This document shows positions 10,432 through 20,943 of a DNA stretch of 64,000 nucleotides, one piece after another. Source of the DNA: Sinimarinibacterium arenosum (GTDB taxonomy: Bacteria > Pseudomonadota > Gammaproteobacteria > Nevskiales > Nevskiaceae); the NCBI RefSeq assembly GCF_005047655.1, contig NZ_SUKF01000004.1, forward strand, positions 388,978 to 452,977, read 5' to 3'. The number at the start of each line of letters is the position of its first letter. The first letter of the stretch is position 1. The notes under the pieces were generated by a model. That model was not told the DNA's origin. It saw nothing but the letters and a program-made list of their open reading frames with translations, and did not search any database. The position numbers and the translations under genes were made by a program.

Positions 10432-11445
10432 ATGCGGCTCTGGCTGGTGTTCAAGATCCTGCTGCATCCACTGCGCGCAGCCCAGGACCGCATCGACGCC
10501 TGGGTGATGGCTCGGGTCAAACGTCAGCCCGGCCCCATCGATATCGGCCGCAAGCGTGTCTACATCCTGCCGACCCGCTTCGGCTACGGCTTCGCCCTGC
10601 TCGCATTCGTGATGCTGCTCGGGGCGATGAACTACTCCAACAGCATGGCATTCATGCTGACCTTCCTGCTGGCTGGAATCGGCCTGATCAACATGCATCA
10701 CACGCATGCGAATCTCGCCCATCTGCGATTGCAGGCCGGCACCTGCGAGCCGGTCTTCGCCGGCGAAACTGCGCACTTCCAGGTCAGGGTCGACAATCCG
10801 TCCACCGCCCCCCGCTACTCGCTGGCATTGAGCTGGCCCAAGCAGGACGAGCATGCACAGCTTGGCGATGTCAGCGCACGCGACAGCGTGACCTTGACGC
10901 TGAGCCAGCCTGCGAGTCGGCGCGGCTGGTTGCGCGCCGGCGTTTTCAGCCTCGCCACCGAATACCCGCTCGGCCTGTTTCACGCTTGGACCTGGGCTGA
11001 ACTGGAGATGAGCTGCCTGGTGTATCCACGTCCGGCACCCGCCGGCCCGCAACCGCCCGCCAGCGCCGGCTACGGCGGCTTGTCCAGCAGTGGCCGCAGC
11101 GGGCAGGACGAGTTCGCCGGTCTCCGCAGTTATCAGCGCGGTGACACCCTGCATTCGATCCATTGGAAGAGCCTGCCCAAGCTGCGCACGCCAATGGTCA
11201 AGCAGTTCGCCGAAACCCTGGATCAGGAACTGTGGCTGGACTGGTCGGCTGTGAGCGCGCTGGATACCGAAGCACGACTGTCGCAGCTGACGCGCTGGGT
11301 GCTCGACGCCGAGGCGGGTCAACGCAACTATGGACTGCGCCTACCCGGACAGACCCTCGCACCGAGCCACGGCGCGGCGCACCGCTTCGCCTGCCTCAAG
11401 GCTCTGGCTTTGTTCCAGACGCCCGACCACGACGACGCCGCATGA
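10432..11445 (+). CDS. DUF58 domain membrane protein
   Basis: DUF58 protein of 337 residues, of unknown biochemical role, found beside MoxR ATPases and transglutaminases. It has two closely spaced transmembrane helices (about residues 45-90) and the family signature YQRGDTLHSIHWKSLPK near residue 240. The 3' end overlaps the transglutaminase start by ATGA, so the two are probably translationally coupled. The 110-bp gap after moxR has no obvious terminator, consistent with one operon. Confidence 0.85.
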   Translation: MRLWLVFKILLHPLRAAQDRIDAWVMARVKRQPGPIDIGRKRVYILPTRFGYGFALLAFVMLLGAMNYSNSMAFMLTFLLAGIGLINMHHTHANLAHLRLQAGTCEPVFAGETAHFQVRVDNPSTAPRYSLALSWPKQDEHAQLGDVSARDSVTLTLSQPASRRGWLRAGVFSLATEYPLGLFHAWTWAELEMSCLVYPRPAPAGPQPPASAGYGGLSSSGRSGQDEFAGLRSYQRGDTLHSIHWKSLPKLRTPMVKQFAETLDQELWLDWSAVSALDTEARLSQLTRWVLDAEAGQRNYGLRLPGQTLAPSHGAAHRFACLKALALFQTPDHDDAA

Positions 11446-13394
11446 ACGAGTATCTGCCGCTGCTGACTCTGTGGCGCTTGCTCGGCGTGCTGGCGCTGAC
11501 GATGTCCCCCCATCTGCTGCGCCTGCCGGTGTGGGTTTCGCTGTTGATCACCGCACTGCTGTCATGGCGCGCGCTCAGCGCCTATCACCAATGGCCGATG
11601 CCGCGAATGCCACTGAAAGTCGTGCTGACGCTGCTCGCTGGCGGCGGGATCGTAGCGCAGTACGGCAGCGTGTCCGGTCAGCAGGCCGGTACCGCGCTGC
11701 TTTGCCTGATGGCCGCACTGAAATTGCTCGAGCTGAAGGCGCGCCGCGACGTCATGGTCATGGTGTTCCTGATGTACTTCCTGCTGCTGACCCACTTTCT
11801 GGTGTCGCAGGAGATCTGGACCGTCGCCTTCCTGCTGATCTGCGCCGTGGCGATCACCGCGATCCTCATCGAGTGCCAGCATCGCGGCGCACTGTCGCCG
11901 CGCCTGACCCTGCGCAAGAGCGGCATCATGGTCGCGCAGGCACTGCCGCTGATGATCGTCATGTTCGTGCTGTTTCCGCGCATTCCCGGCCCCCTGTGGG
12001 GCCTGCCGGCCGACGCCGGCGCCGCGCGCAGCGGCCTGTCCGACACAATGTCGCCCGGCGACATCTCCAGCTTGATCGAGTCCGACGAAATCGCATTCCG
12101 TGTGCGCTTCGACACGGCGCCACCCGCAAACAGTGCAATGTACTGGCGCGGACCGGTACTCGACCATTTCGACGGACGCACGTGGGAAAACGCCTTCCCG
12201 ATCACGGCAGCGGGCTATGAACCGGAGATCGAACGACTCGGCCAGCGCGTCGTCTACGAAATCACGCTGGAACCGCATCGCATGCGCTGGCTGTTCGGCC
12301 TCGATCTGCCGCGCCGCGATCACCTGCCAGGTGACGCCATCATGTCGCGTGAAGCGCAGCTGATGGCGACCAAGTCGGTCATCGAGCGACGGCGCTATAG
12401 CCTGGTCTCTGACACCGACTACCGTCTGCAGCCAACCGCAACCGAACGCATGGTCCGGCGCAATCTTGCGCTTCCTGCCAAGTTCAACCCGCAGACCCTG
12501 GAGCTGGGGCGACGCTGGCGCCAGTCACTGGGCAACGATGCCCGTATCGTTGATGCCGCGCTGCGCATGTTCCGTGAACAGCCCTTCGTCTACACCTTGC
12601 GTCCGCCACCGCTCGGCCGTAACAGCGCGGACGAATTTCTGTTCACCACCCGCCGCGGATTTTGCGAACACTACGCCAGCGCCTTCACCCTCCTGATGCG
12701 TGCCGCGGACGTTCCGGCGCGCGTCGTCACCGGCTATCAGGGTGGACAGCTCAACGAGATCGGCGGCTACTACGTCGTGCGCCAATCGGACGCCCACGCC
12801 TGGAGCGAGGTGTGGCTCTCCGGCCGCGGCTGGGTCCGCGTCGATCCGACCGCGGCAGTTGCCCCTGAACGCATCGAACGTGGCATCGAAGGATCGATCA
12901 GCGCAGGCGAGGGCCTGCCTGGCTATCTATCCAACCGCACCCGTCTGCGCTTTTACTTCGAAGCGCGCTGGGATTGGATCAACGCCCGCTGGAACGCAAT
13001 GGTGCTGGCCTACGGCCCGGAGCTGCAGCAGCAATTCCTGTCGCGCTTCGGTCTCGACGATCTGCGCAGCATGATCCTGGCGCTGACCGTGATCGTGACC
13101 CTGGCCATGGCCGCCGTTGGGCTGGTGCTGCTGCGGCAATCGTTGCCGGCGCCCATCAGGGACCCCGCACTGCGCGAGTGGCGACGATTCACACGCAAGC
13201 TGGGCAAGTTGGGATTGGTCCAGCGAACGGATGAAGGGCCGCGTGACTTCATCAATCGCGTGAATGAATTGCACCCCGACTTGAGCGAGCGCGCCAACCG
13301 GATACTGATGCTCTACCTGAACAATCGATATCTGGATAACCGCGACGCTACCGTGGCGGATCTTCGGCAGGCCGTCAGCGCGCTGCGCTTATAG
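11442..13394 (+). CDS. tgpA: TgpA-type membrane transglutaminase-like protein
   Basis: Inner-membrane protein of 650 residues with an N-terminal bundle of about six helices (to residue 185), a periplasmic DUF3488/transglutaminase-like domain, and a C-terminal helix (about 545-565) with a DUF4129-like tail. The papain-type triad is intact: C408 in RGFCEHYAS, H452 in DAHAWSEVW and D468 in RVDPTA. Pseudomonas TgpA is described as essential for growth. The gene closes the moxR-DUF58-tgpA operon and its last six bases overlap the 3' end of convergent kynA. Confidence 0.88.
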   Translation: MNEYLPLLTLWRLLGVLALTMSPHLLRLPVWVSLLITALLSWRALSAYHQWPMPRMPLKVVLTLLAGGGIVAQYGSVSGQQAGTALLCLMAALKLLELKARRDVMVMVFLMYFLLLTHFLVSQEIWTVAFLLICAVAITAILIECQHRGALSPRLTLRKSGIMVAQALPLMIVMFVLFPRIPGPLWGLPADAGAARSGLSDTMSPGDISSLIESDEIAFRVRFDTAPPANSAMYWRGPVLDHFDGRTWENAFPITAAGYEPEIERLGQRVVYEITLEPHRMRWLFGLDLPRRDHLPGDAIMSREAQLMATKSVIERRRYSLVSDTDYRLQPTATERMVRRNLALPAKFNPQTLELGRRWRQSLGNDARIVDAALRMFREQPFVYTLRPPPLGRNSADEFLFTTRRGFCEHYASAFTLLMRAADVPARVVTGYQGGQLNEIGGYYVVRQSDAHAWSEVWLSGRGWVRVDPTAAVAPERIERGIEGSISAGEGLPGYLSNRTRLRFYFEARWDWINARWNAMVLAYGPELQQQFLSRFGLDDLRSMILALTVIVTLAMAAVGLVLLRQSLPAPIRDPALREWRRFTRKLGKLGLVQRTDEGPRDFINRVNELHPDLSERANRILMLYLNNRYLDNRDATVADLRQAVSALRL

Positions 13395-14180
13395 CCGAGC
13401 CCGGATTGCCCAGAGGTCCGGAAACAGCGGCTGAAACAAGGTTGCGCGCAGATACTCCACACCGCTTGATCCACCGGTGCCGGGTTTGCTGCCAATGGTG
13501 CGCTCGACCATCTTGACGTGACGGTAGCGCCATTCCTGCAGACCTTCATCGAGGTCGACCAGGCGCTCGCAGACCTGCGCTGCAGGATCGTCATGGCGAT
13601 ACAGGCTCACCAGCAGGTCCTGCATCGCGGACGAGCCGGCGTATGGCTGGCAGAAATCGCGCGACAAAAGAGATGGCGGCACCGCATGTCCCTGCGCGTG
13701 GAGATATCCCAGCAGGTGGTCGTACAAGGCCGGAGCACGAAGTGCCGCATCCAGCTGCGCGCCGGCAGCACCGTCCTCTCCATAGTGCGTCAGCATGCCG
13801 GGACGCTTGTGGCCCAACCGGAATTCCAGCAGGCGAAACTGTGCGGATTGAAATCCGCTGGACGCATCGAGACGCGCACGAAACGCATTGAACGACAGCG
13901 GCGTCATCGTCTCCAGCACGTCGACCTGGGCCACCAGCGTCTTCAGAATCGTCAGCATTCGCTTCAAGGTCGCCAGCGCCGCCATCGTGCGCGCGGCGTC
14001 AAGCGCAGCGTTCAGCGCATCGAGTTCATGCAGCAGCTGCTTGAACCACAGCTCATAAACCTGATGGATAATGATAAAGAGGGTTTCGTCGTGTTCCGGC
14101 CCGTCGGACAAAGGTTGCTGCAGCTTTAGCAACGCTTCGATCTGCAGGTAACGGCCGTACGTCAGCGGCGGTGTCGACAT
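13389..14180 (-). CDS. kynA: Tryptophan 2,3-dioxygenase
   Basis: Heme dioxygenase that opens the indole ring of L-tryptophan to N-formylkynurenine, the first step of the kynurenine pathway. The 263-residue protein carries the distal segment HQVYELWFKQL, the RDFCQPY loop, and the proximal EWRYRHVKMVERTIG with the axial heme His, followed by the GTGGSSG loop. The start at 14180 (MSTPPLTYGRYL) fits the family; longer upstream open frame overlaps the divergent acyltransferase promoter. No other kynurenine genes are adjacent, though gcdH lies in the window. Confidence 0.95.
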   Translation of the reverse strand: MSTPPLTYGRYLQIEALLKLQQPLSDGPEHDETLFIIIHQVYELWFKQLLHELDALNAALDAARTMAALATLKRMLTILKTLVAQVDVLETMTPLSFNAFRARLDASSGFQSAQFRLLEFRLGHKRPGMLTHYGEDGAAGAQLDAALRAPALYDHLLGYLHAQGHAVPPSLLSRDFCQPYAGSSAMQDLLVSLYRHDDPAAQVCERLVDLDEGLQEWRYRHVKMVERTIGSKPGTGGSSGVEYLRATLFQPLFPDLWAIRARL

Positions 14181-14220
14181 GACGACTCCTGTGCATTCGT
14201 GAGGAGAAAAACAATACACC

Positions 14221-14823
14221 ATGGCTGATCGGATCGAGCTTGGCGCGAGTATTCCGCGTCGACGCAATCGTCTGTTGTACTGGCTCGGGCGCATGATCCT
14301 GCGCAGTGCAGGCTGGCGTATTGATGTACGCCTGCCGGACCTGCCGAAGATGGTCATCATCGCCGCGCCGCACACGTCGAACTGGGATTTCGTGTTCGGC
14401 ATGGCCGCGGTGCTGAGCCTGCAGGTGGATCTGCACTGGTACGCCAAGCACACCCTGTTCTCCGGCCTTCACGGGCGCTTCTTCCGCTGGCTCGGCGGCC
14501 TGCCGGTCGATCGCTCCGCCGCCGGTGGCGCGGTTGCTCAGACGACGCGCGCCTTTGCGGAGCACGCACAGTTGATCATTGCGCTGGCACCAGAGGGCAC
14601 CCGATCACGGCGCGAGCAGTGGAAACACGGCTTCTATCACATGGCGCTGGCGGCACAGGTTCCAATCGTCGCCGCCTATATCGACTACGCAACGCGCACG
14701 GTTGGCATCGGCCCGGTGTTTTTGCCCACTGGTGATTGGGCACCCGACATGAAGCCGGTGTTCGCGTTCTATCGCGGCGTACGCGCGAAGAATCCGCAAA
14801 ATTTCACCACCGAGGCGCTATAG
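14221..14823 (+). CDS. PlsC-like 1-acylglycerol-3-phosphate acyltransferase
   Basis: Small (200-residue) member of the PlsC/LPLAT acyltransferase family. It has block I H-T-S-N-W-D (the HX4D-type catalytic motif), the block III equivalent LAPEGTRSR, and the hydrophobic PIVAAYIDY strand. It lacks the N-terminal membrane helices of PlsC, as in the short cytoplasmic-face subgroup. Divergent from kynA by 40 bp and convergent with crcB. The exact acyl acceptor cannot be read from sequence. Confidence 0.8.
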   Translation: MADRIELGASIPRRRNRLLYWLGRMILRSAGWRIDVRLPDLPKMVIIAAPHTSNWDFVFGMAAVLSLQVDLHWYAKHTLFSGLHGRFFRWLGGLPVDRSAAGGAVAQTTRAFAEHAQLIIALAPEGTRSRREQWKHGFYHMALAAQVPIVAAYIDYATRTVGIGPVFLPTGDWAPDMKPVFAFYRGVRAKNPQNFTTEAL

Positions 14824-14830
14824 CGAGACT

Positions 14831-15214
14831 TCAGGTCGACAGTGCCTGACGCGCCAGCCATAGCCCGGTTCCGCAGGCGACCAGACACAGCGAGACGTTC
14901 AGCACGATGTTCAGCAGCGCCGCATAGATCGAGACATCCTCGAACAGGCGCAGCGTCTCGACCGAGAAAGCGGAAAACGTGGTGAATGCCCCGAGGAATC
15001 CCACGATCAGCAGACCCAGCACCGGAGCGGCCACTCCACCCTGTTCGACCAGACGCACATAGAGCGCACCGGCGATGAAGCTGCCGACCACGTTGACGGT
15101 CAAAGTCCCGTACGGATAGCCCGGGCCCAGCCACGCCGTCACCGCGCGCACGGCGGCATAGCGGCCCATGGCACCCAAGGCGCCCCCGGCAGCGACCGCC
15201 AGCCATTGCATCAT
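14831..15214 (-). CDS. crcB: Fluoride channel CrcB/FluC
   Basis: Small dual-topology fluoride-specific channel that protects against cytoplasmic fluoride. The 127-residue protein has four helices and the family motifs GGALGAMGRY, GTLTVNVVGSF (with the Asn lining the pore) and GFLGAFTTFSAFS, the phenylalanine-box and Na-binding break. The start overlaps the rarA stop by ATGA; the second codon is also Met, so either may be used. I see no fluoride riboswitch, as expected for a gene inside an operon. Confidence 0.93.
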   Translation of the reverse strand: MMQWLAVAAGGALGAMGRYAAVRAVTAWLGPGYPYGTLTVNVVGSFIAGALYVRLVEQGGVAAPVLGLLIVGFLGAFTTFSAFSVETLRLFEDVSIYAALLNIVLNVSLCLVACGTGLWLARQALST

Positions 15215-16539
15215 TGGCTCTCCCCTTTGCGCCGCGACCGCAGCGCCTTGAGTTTGTCGCCAATCTTGATCTCGAGCCCGCGCGAAACCGGTTGATACAG
15301 CTCAGTGCCCACCAGTGCATCCGGCAGGAACTGCTGACCCGCGGCATTGCCACCGGCCTCGTCGTGATCGTAACGATAGCCCTGGCCGTAACCCAGATCC
15401 TTCATCAGACGCGTTGGCGCATTGCGGATGTGCATCGGCACTTCCAGGCTGCCAGTCCGTTCGACCAGTGCGCGCGCCTGGTTGTAGGCGGTATAGCCGG
15501 CGTTGCTTTTCGGCGCGCAGGCCAGATACAGCACGGCCTGTCCCAGCGCCAATTCGCCCTCGGGACTGCCGAGGCGGTCATATGCCTGCCAGGCTTCCAG
15601 ACACAGTGTCTGCGCGCGCGGGTCAGCCAGGCCGATATCCTCGATCGCCATACGCAACACGCGGCGCGCGATGTAATGCGGATCACAGCCGCCGTCGAGC
15701 ATGCGCGCAAGCCAGTAGATCGCCGCATCCGGATCGCTGCCACGAACCGACTTGTGCATGGCCGAAATCTGGTCGTAGAAATTTTCGCCCTGCTTGTCGA
15801 AGCGGCGCAGACCCTTGCCGATCAGCCGCTCCAGTACCTGCGCATCGGTGCCGTCCTGCGCTCGCGCCAGCTCGACGGCGGTCTCCAGCAGCACCAAGGC
15901 ACGGCGCGCATCACCATCTGCCGCTTCGGCGATCCGCTGCAGCCACGCCTCCGGCAACTCGCCGCCGACACCGCGCTCCGTGTCAGCCAGTGCGCGCTGC
16001 AGCAACGCCAGGATGTCATCGAGCTCCAGGCTGCGCAGCACGAACACACGCAACCGCGACAGCAATGCCGCGTTCAGCTCGAACGAAGGGTTTTCGGTGG
16101 TCGCACCGATCAGGGTCAGCGTGCCGTCCTCGACATAGGGCAACAGCGCATCCTGCTGCGACTTGTTGAAACGATGAATTTCGTCGATGAACAGGACCGT
16201 GCCCTGCGGACTCAATCCGCCCGCCAGCGCCTGCGCTTGCGCCACCGCCTCACGAATATCCTTGACCCCGGCGAGCACCGCCGACAAGGTCAGGAACTGG
16301 GCCTGGGTGTACTGCGCAATCAACCGTGCCAAGGTGGTCTTGCCGACCCCGGGCGGCCCCCAGAACACCATTGACGGCACGCTGCCGGCTTCGAGCAGAC
16401 TCCGCAACGGTGCGCCGGGACCCAGCAGATGAATCTGCCCGGAAACCTCGTCGAGCGTGCGCGGACGCATGCGTTCGGCCAGCGGCCGCGGTCCGATCGC
16501 ACCGCGACGATTCCCGCCAGCTTGCGCAGCGGCACTCAC
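15211..16539 (-). CDS. rarA: Replication-associated recombination protein A
   Basis: RarA/MgsA clamp-loader-like AAA+ ATPase that acts at stalled replication forks (Mgs1/WRNIP1 family). The 442-residue protein has the start region [18 protein letters not shown], Walker A ([12 protein letters not shown]), Walker B ([17 protein letters not shown]), sensor 1 ([10 protein letters not shown]) and the MgsA C-terminal tetramer domain ([18 protein letters not shown]). Its GTG start overlaps the lolA stop (GTGA). lolA-rarA-crcB are chained by 4-bp overlaps, so one transcript is likely. Confidence 0.94.
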   Translation of the reverse strand: MSAAAQAGGNRRGAIGPRPLAERMRPRTLDEVSGQIHLLGPGAPLRSLLEAGSVPSMVFWGPPGVGKTTLARLIAQYTQAQFLTLSAVLAGVKDIREAVAQAQALAGGLSPQGTVLFIDEIHRFNKSQQDALLPYVEDGTLTLIGATTENPSFELNAALLSRLRVFVLRSLELDDILALLQRALADTERGVGGELPEAWLQRIAEAADGDARRALVLLETAVELARAQDGTDAQVLERLIGKGLRRFDKQGENFYDQISAMHKSVRGSDPDAAIYWLARMLDGGCDPHYIARRVLRMAIEDIGLADPRAQTLCLEAWQAYDRLGSPEGELALGQAVLYLACAPKSNAGYTAYNQARALVERTGSLEVPMHIRNAPTRLMKDLGYGQGYRYDHDEAGGNAAGQQFLPDALVGTELYQPVSRGLEIKIGDKLKALRSRRKGESQ

Positions 16540-17174
16540 CCGCCGCTATCCTCCAGCTTGACCACCTCGGCGCCCGCCGGTGGTGTGAAGGTGAAGCGCG
16601 ACGTGTCCTTGATCGCTGCAGTGCTGACTGCCGTGAACTGCACATCGGTGGTACCGCCCAGCGCGTCATGGAAGCGGATGCGCTGCGGCACTCCGCGGTC
16701 CTTCAGCCACAGCTCGATCAGGCTGAAATCAGTATCGGCGGCCTTGGGCTTCAGGCGCACGATCTGCGCATCCTTGTCGCGCCCCCCGTCTTCCAGCAGG
16801 AAGCGCTCGCTGAGCTGACTGCCCTGCGCGAGCAGTGCCGCCGGCGTGTCCTGCAGAACCCGCCCGGCTGGACGCACCGTGACCTGATCCAGATCCGGTT
16901 CGTAATTCCAGATCTGCTCGCCATCGCAGACCATCAGCTGTTGGTACGGCTGGGTGTAATTCCAGCGGAAGCGCCCGGGGCGCGACAACGCGAAATCGCC
17001 ACTGCGACGGTCCAGTACTGCGCCGCGTTCGTCGTATTGCACCTGCTCGAACTGCGCACTGAGGCTGCGCACGCCGTCGACAAACTGCTGTAACAGCTGC
17101 TGCGGATCGGCCGCCGCTGCCGGCCGGGCCACGAAAGTGACGACCACCAAGATCAGGGTTCGCAGCAAGGTCAT
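16536..17174 (-). CDS. lolA: Outer-membrane lipoprotein carrier LolA
   Basis: Periplasmic chaperone that ferries lipoproteins from LolCDE to LolB. The 212-residue precursor begins MTLLRTLILVVVTF and has a signal peptide cut after ARPAAA. The mature part shows LolA landmarks LSAQFEQVQYDERG, GDFALSRPGRFRWNY and DGEQIWNYEPDLDQV. The open frame extends 64 codons upstream, but only the start at 17174 gives a signal peptide. It sits between ftsK and rarA, the order in most gammaproteobacteria. Confidence 0.93.
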   Translation of the reverse strand: MTLLRTLILVVVTFVARPAAAADPQQLLQQFVDGVRSLSAQFEQVQYDERGAVLDRRSGDFALSRPGRFRWNYTQPYQQLMVCDGEQIWNYEPDLDQVTVRPAGRVLQDTPAALLAQGSQLSERFLLEDGGRDKDAQIVRLKPKAADTDFSLIELWLKDRGVPQRIRFHDALGGTTDVQFTAVSTAAIKDTSRFTFTPPAGAEVVKLEDSGG

Positions 17175-17265
17175 GTTCGTTTCAGCTTTGAGCAGGAAGG
17201 ACGTCCGAGTCTGCGCGGCGGCGCTGAATCCGGTCTGAACTACCCCGGCGTCCATCGCGCCGGCG

Positions 17266-19626
17266 TCAATCACGTCCGCCGGGCGCCAGAATCTCGCGAT
17301 TGCCGCCAGGGCCGCTCGGACCGACGATGCCCGCGGCCTCCATCTGCTCGACCATCCGCGCAGCACGGTTGTAGCCGATCTTCAGGCGACGCTGTACCCA
17401 AGACACTGAGGCCTTGCGGGTTTCCAGCACCATTGCCACGGCCTGATCGTACAAGGGGTCCGCTTCCGCGTCGGCGCCGTTGTCGCCCCCGGCATTGGCA
17501 GGAGGCTCGTCTGCGCAGATGTCCTGGATATATCGAGGCTCACCCACCTGCTTCAGATAGGCCACGACCTTGTGCACTTCGTGGTCATCGACAAATGCGC
17601 CGTGCACACGGTCAAGACGGCTGGCGCCAATCGGCCGGAACAGGCCATCGCCGTGGCCCAGCAAGGTCTCCGCACCCATCTCGTCGAGAATCGTGCGCGA
17701 ATCGATACGCGACGCGACCTGGAACGCCAGTCGGGACGGCACATTGGCCTTGATCAGTCCGGTAATGACGTCGACGCTCGGGCGCTGCGTCGCCACGATC
17801 AGATGGATGCCGGCGGCGCGCGCCTTCTGCGCAATACGCGCGATCAGCTCTTCAACCTTCTTGCCGACCACCATCATCATGTCGGCCAGCTCGTCGATGA
17901 TGATGACGATATTGGGCAGCGCCTCCAGCGTCTCAACATGCGGTGGCGCTTCGGCGTCGAACAGCTCAGGCGCCTTCTGCAGCGGATCGGCCAGCGGCGT
18001 GCCAGCGGCCTCGGCGTCGGCAATTTTCTTGTTCAGGCCGGCAAGATTACGCACCCCGAGCGCGGACATCAGGCGATAGCGCCGCTCCATCTCCGCCACG
18101 CTCCAGCGCAAAGCGTTTGCCGCATCCTTCATATCGGTCACGACCGGCGTCAGCAGATGCGGAATGCCCTCGTAGACCGACAGCTCCAGCATCTTCGGGT
18201 CGATGAAGATGAAACGCACCTGATCCGCCGTTGCCTTGAACAGCATCGACAGGATCATCACGTTGATCGCCACCGATTTTCCAGAGCCAGTGGTACCCGC
18301 CACCAGGAGATGCGGCATCTTTGCCAGGTCGAATGACATCGGATGCCCGGCAATGTCCTTGCCCAGCGCCACCGTCAGCGGCGAGCTGGAATTGCGGTAC
18401 ATGTTGGAATCCAGAATTTCGCGCAGCATCACCATTTCGCGCCGCTGATTCGGGATTTCCAGGCCGATGACCGATTTGCCCTCGATCACTTCGATCACGC
18501 GCACACTGGACACGGACAGCGAACGCGCCAGATCACGCGACAGATTGGTGATCTGCGAGCCCTTGACGCCCGGTGCCGGCTGAATTTCAAACCGCGTGAT
18601 CACCGGCCCCGGTGTCGCTGCGACGACCTCCGCCTGCACACCGAAGGACGCCAGGTGACGTTCAACCTCGCGCGACAGGTGTTCCAGCTCCTCCGGCGTG
18701 TAGTGGTGCCCGCTGGGCCGGGCCGTATCGAGAATATCCAGCGGCGGCAAAGGGTCGCCGTCGAATGCGGGCACGGCGTTGCCAACGGCCGCAGACAGGC
18801 CGCTCTTGGCAGTCTGTACGCGCTTTTCCGGTACGGGAGGCAGCAGGTCGAGCTGTTCCTCGGCGCTACCGAGCAGCGACGGCATCTTGCGCTTGCGCTT
18901 GGATTCCTTCGGCGGCTTCTCGACGTCCGGCTCGCGACGCGGTTCCCGTGCAACTGCCGGTGCAATTTCGCGTTGAGCGACTTCACCATCGGTGCGCGAT
19001 TCTCCGCCGCGGGCGCGACGCCGCTCGATCAATCCGAGGACCCAGCCCCCCAGTCGGTCGAGCACGGCCAGCCACGAAAACGTCATTGCCAGCGGCGCGG
19101 AGGCAACCGCCAGGGTCAACAGCACCAGACTGGCGCCAAAGCCACTCAGGACATCGACCAGCGCCTGTTCCAGCGCCTGCCCGGCAATGCCACCGCTGCC
19201 CTGCGGCGCCCAGGTTGGCGACGCTCCCACGTGTTCAGCCGCCAGCGCGGCCAGACTGGCCAGCAGCACCAGCCAGGCCCCGATGCGCACCCCGCGCGGA
19301 ATGTGCTCGTCCTCGGGCTCGGCATTGCGGAAGATGCGCAGCCCGATCAGCAATACCGCCCACGGCACCAGATAGGCCACGTAGCCGCATAGCGACAGCA
19401 GCACGTCGGCAATCCAGGCGCCAACATGGCCCGCCAGATTGTGGACAGGCTCGCCGGTGCCGGACGACGACCAGCCGGGATCGTTCGGGTGAAAGCTGAT
19501 CAGCGTCACCAGCAGAAATAACGACAGCCCCAGACACGTCAGCATTGCGGCTTCGCGCGGCAAGCGCTCCAGCCAGCTGGGTCCGGCAGCCTCGTCGGTG
19601 GCGTGTGACTTGGCGCGTATGAACAT
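17266..19626 (-). CDS. ftsK: DNA translocase FtsK
   Basis: Septal DNA pump that clears and orients chromosome termini for XerCD recombination. The 786-residue protein has four or five N-terminal helices (about residues 28-190), a fairly short linker, the motor domain with Walker [15 protein letters not shown] and Walker [14 protein letters not shown], and a C-terminal gamma winged helix ([19 protein letters not shown]) that reads KOPS sites. Start MFIRAKSH at 19626 is preferred; an in-frame start 22 codons upstream gives a tail rich in Cys that is unlike the family. Confidence 0.95.
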   Translation of the reverse strand: MFIRAKSHATDEAAGPSWLERLPREAAMLTCLGLSLFLLVTLISFHPNDPGWSSSGTGEPVHNLAGHVGAWIADVLLSLCGYVAYLVPWAVLLIGLRIFRNAEPEDEHIPRGVRIGAWLVLLASLAALAAEHVGASPTWAPQGSGGIAGQALEQALVDVLSGFGASLVLLTLAVASAPLAMTFSWLAVLDRLGGWVLGLIERRRARGGESRTDGEVAQREIAPAVAREPRREPDVEKPPKESKRKRKMPSLLGSAEEQLDLLPPVPEKRVQTAKSGLSAAVGNAVPAFDGDPLPPLDILDTARPSGHHYTPEELEHLSREVERHLASFGVQAEVVAATPGPVITRFEIQPAPGVKGSQITNLSRDLARSLSVSSVRVIEVIEGKSVIGLEIPNQRREMVMLREILDSNMYRNSSSPLTVALGKDIAGHPMSFDLAKMPHLLVAGTTGSGKSVAINVMILSMLFKATADQVRFIFIDPKMLELSVYEGIPHLLTPVVTDMKDAANALRWSVAEMERRYRLMSALGVRNLAGLNKKIADAEAAGTPLADPLQKAPELFDAEAPPHVETLEALPNIVIIIDELADMMMVVGKKVEELIARIAQKARAAGIHLIVATQRPSVDVITGLIKANVPSRLAFQVASRIDSRTILDEMGAETLLGHGDGLFRPIGASRLDRVHGAFVDDHEVHKVVAYLKQVGEPRYIQDICADEPPANAGGDNGADAEADPLYDQAVAMVLETRKASVSWVQRRLKIGYNRAARMVEQMEAAGIVGPSGPGGNREILAPGGRD

Positions 19627-19779
19627 GCGAGGATGATTGAAACAGATCGGGCAAGTATAACGGAGCGCCGGCCGAATCCCGGCCGCTGTCACAAATCGCT
19701 CAATGAACTTGAAATCCTGCCGTAAACCTTCATATAGAGATCAGGTCAAACTAGGTACGAACATCAGGTGGGACAGATC

Positions 19780-20115
19780 ATGAGCACACAGACTCGTCAT
19801 TTCGTTCTCACGCCCGAGGGCGATATCCGTGAATTTTCTCCGGAGCAGGCAGCGTTGATCGCTGCCGGGTCCAACAGCATTCCCGAATTTGCCGGACACG
19901 ACGTGCGCTATCTGCAGCTGACCATGGATGACAGTCGCAAGAACGGCGAGTTGCGCATCCAGACGGCAGGCGCTCGCATTCGCTTCGATAGCGAAGGACG
20001 CCTGATCGAAGCCGGTCCAGCCAAGGGTTCAGAGCCGATTTCCCGCTTCGAGCACGACGCCGTGGTCCAGTGGGCCCTGCGCGATGTGCCGGCCGTCGGC
20101 CCGACCTTCCACTGA
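19780..20115 (+). CDS. Conserved-looking small hypothetical protein
   Basis: A 111-residue soluble protein I do not recognise. It has no signal peptide, helix bundle or metal motif. Composition is normal and codon use matches neighbours. The start ATG at 19780 is preceded by GGTGGGA, a good ribosome site; a GTG at 19768 is in frame. It stands alone between divergent ftsK and co-directional aat, 81 bp upstream of aat, and may share a transcript with aat-bpt. Confidence 0.6.
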   Translation: MSTQTRHFVLTPEGDIREFSPEQAALIAAGSNSIPEFAGHDVRYLQLTMDDSRKNGELRIQTAGARIRFDSEGRLIEAGPAKGSEPISRFEHDAVVQWALRDVPAVGPTFH

Positions 20116-20196
20116 TCGCCACAAGTCACCCGGGACGATTCCCCCGACGTCGGACGCTGGCGTATCCTTGCATTGAGCTTCCGAGGGTCGTCGGAG

Positions 20197-20943
20197 ATGG
20201 ATAGTCCCGTCCGCCTGCACTGGCTGGATCCACGCAATCCGCATCAGCCATTCCCGCCCGCGCATCTTGCGATGCGCGAGCCGAATGGTTTGTTGGCGAT
20301 CGGCGGCGACCTGTCCTTGTCCCGGCTGCTGCGCGCCTACGCCCAGGGCATTTTTCCCTGGTACAACCCGGACGAACCGATTCTCTGGTGGTGTCCGGAT
20401 CCACGCACGGTATTGCGTCCCGAGAGCCTCAAGGTCTCCCGCTCATTCCGCAAGACGCTGCGACGTGCAGACTATGCCGTCACCTTTGACACCGTGTTTG
20501 ATACGGTTCTCAACGCCTGCGCCGCACCCCGAGCCAGCGGTACCGGAACCTGGCTGGGCGAGGACATGCGCCGCGCCTATGGCCAGTTGCATGCACATGG
20601 CTATGCTCACAGTGTCGAGGTCTGGCGCGACGGCAACCTGATCGGCGGACTCTACGGCGTCGCCATGGGCCGAGTGTTCTTCGGCGAGTCCATGTTCTCG
20701 CGTGCCGACGATGCATCCAAGATCGCGCTGTACTGGCTGTGCCAGCAATTGGGGGCATGGCGGTTCGAGTTGATTGACTGCCAGGTCAGCTCCGCACATC
20801 TGCAGAGCCTAGGCGCCACCGCGATGCCCAGAACCGAATTCCTGCACCACTTGGCGGTAGCGATGAATACCCCTCACCCGCCGCAGCCGTGGCAATTCAC
20901 GGTCGAACATCCGGCCGAGGCTGGACATCTGCCGACCGCATGA
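20197..20943 (+). CDS. aat: Leucyl/phenylalanyl-tRNA-protein transferase
   Basis: L/F-transferase that adds Leu or Phe to proteins with N-terminal Lys/Arg, making N-degrons for ClpAP with ClpS. The 248-residue protein has the family blocks NGLLAIGGDLS, AQGIFPWYNPDEPILWW, and GGLYGVAMGRVFFGESMFS. The start at 20197 follows GGAG. It overlaps bpt by ATGA. The genes that use its products (clpA, clpS) are 1.1 kb downstream on the other strand, so a near-complete N-degron pathway is clustered here. Confidence 0.95.
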   Translation: MDSPVRLHWLDPRNPHQPFPPAHLAMREPNGLLAIGGDLSLSRLLRAYAQGIFPWYNPDEPILWWCPDPRTVLRPESLKVSRSFRKTLRRADYAVTFDTVFDTVLNACAAPRASGTGTWLGEDMRRAYGQLHAHGYAHSVEVWRDGNLIGGLYGVAMGRVFFGESMFSRADDASKIALYWLCQQLGAWRFELIDCQVSSAHLQSLGATAMPRTEFLHHLAVAMNTPHPPQPWQFTVEHPAEAGHLPTA

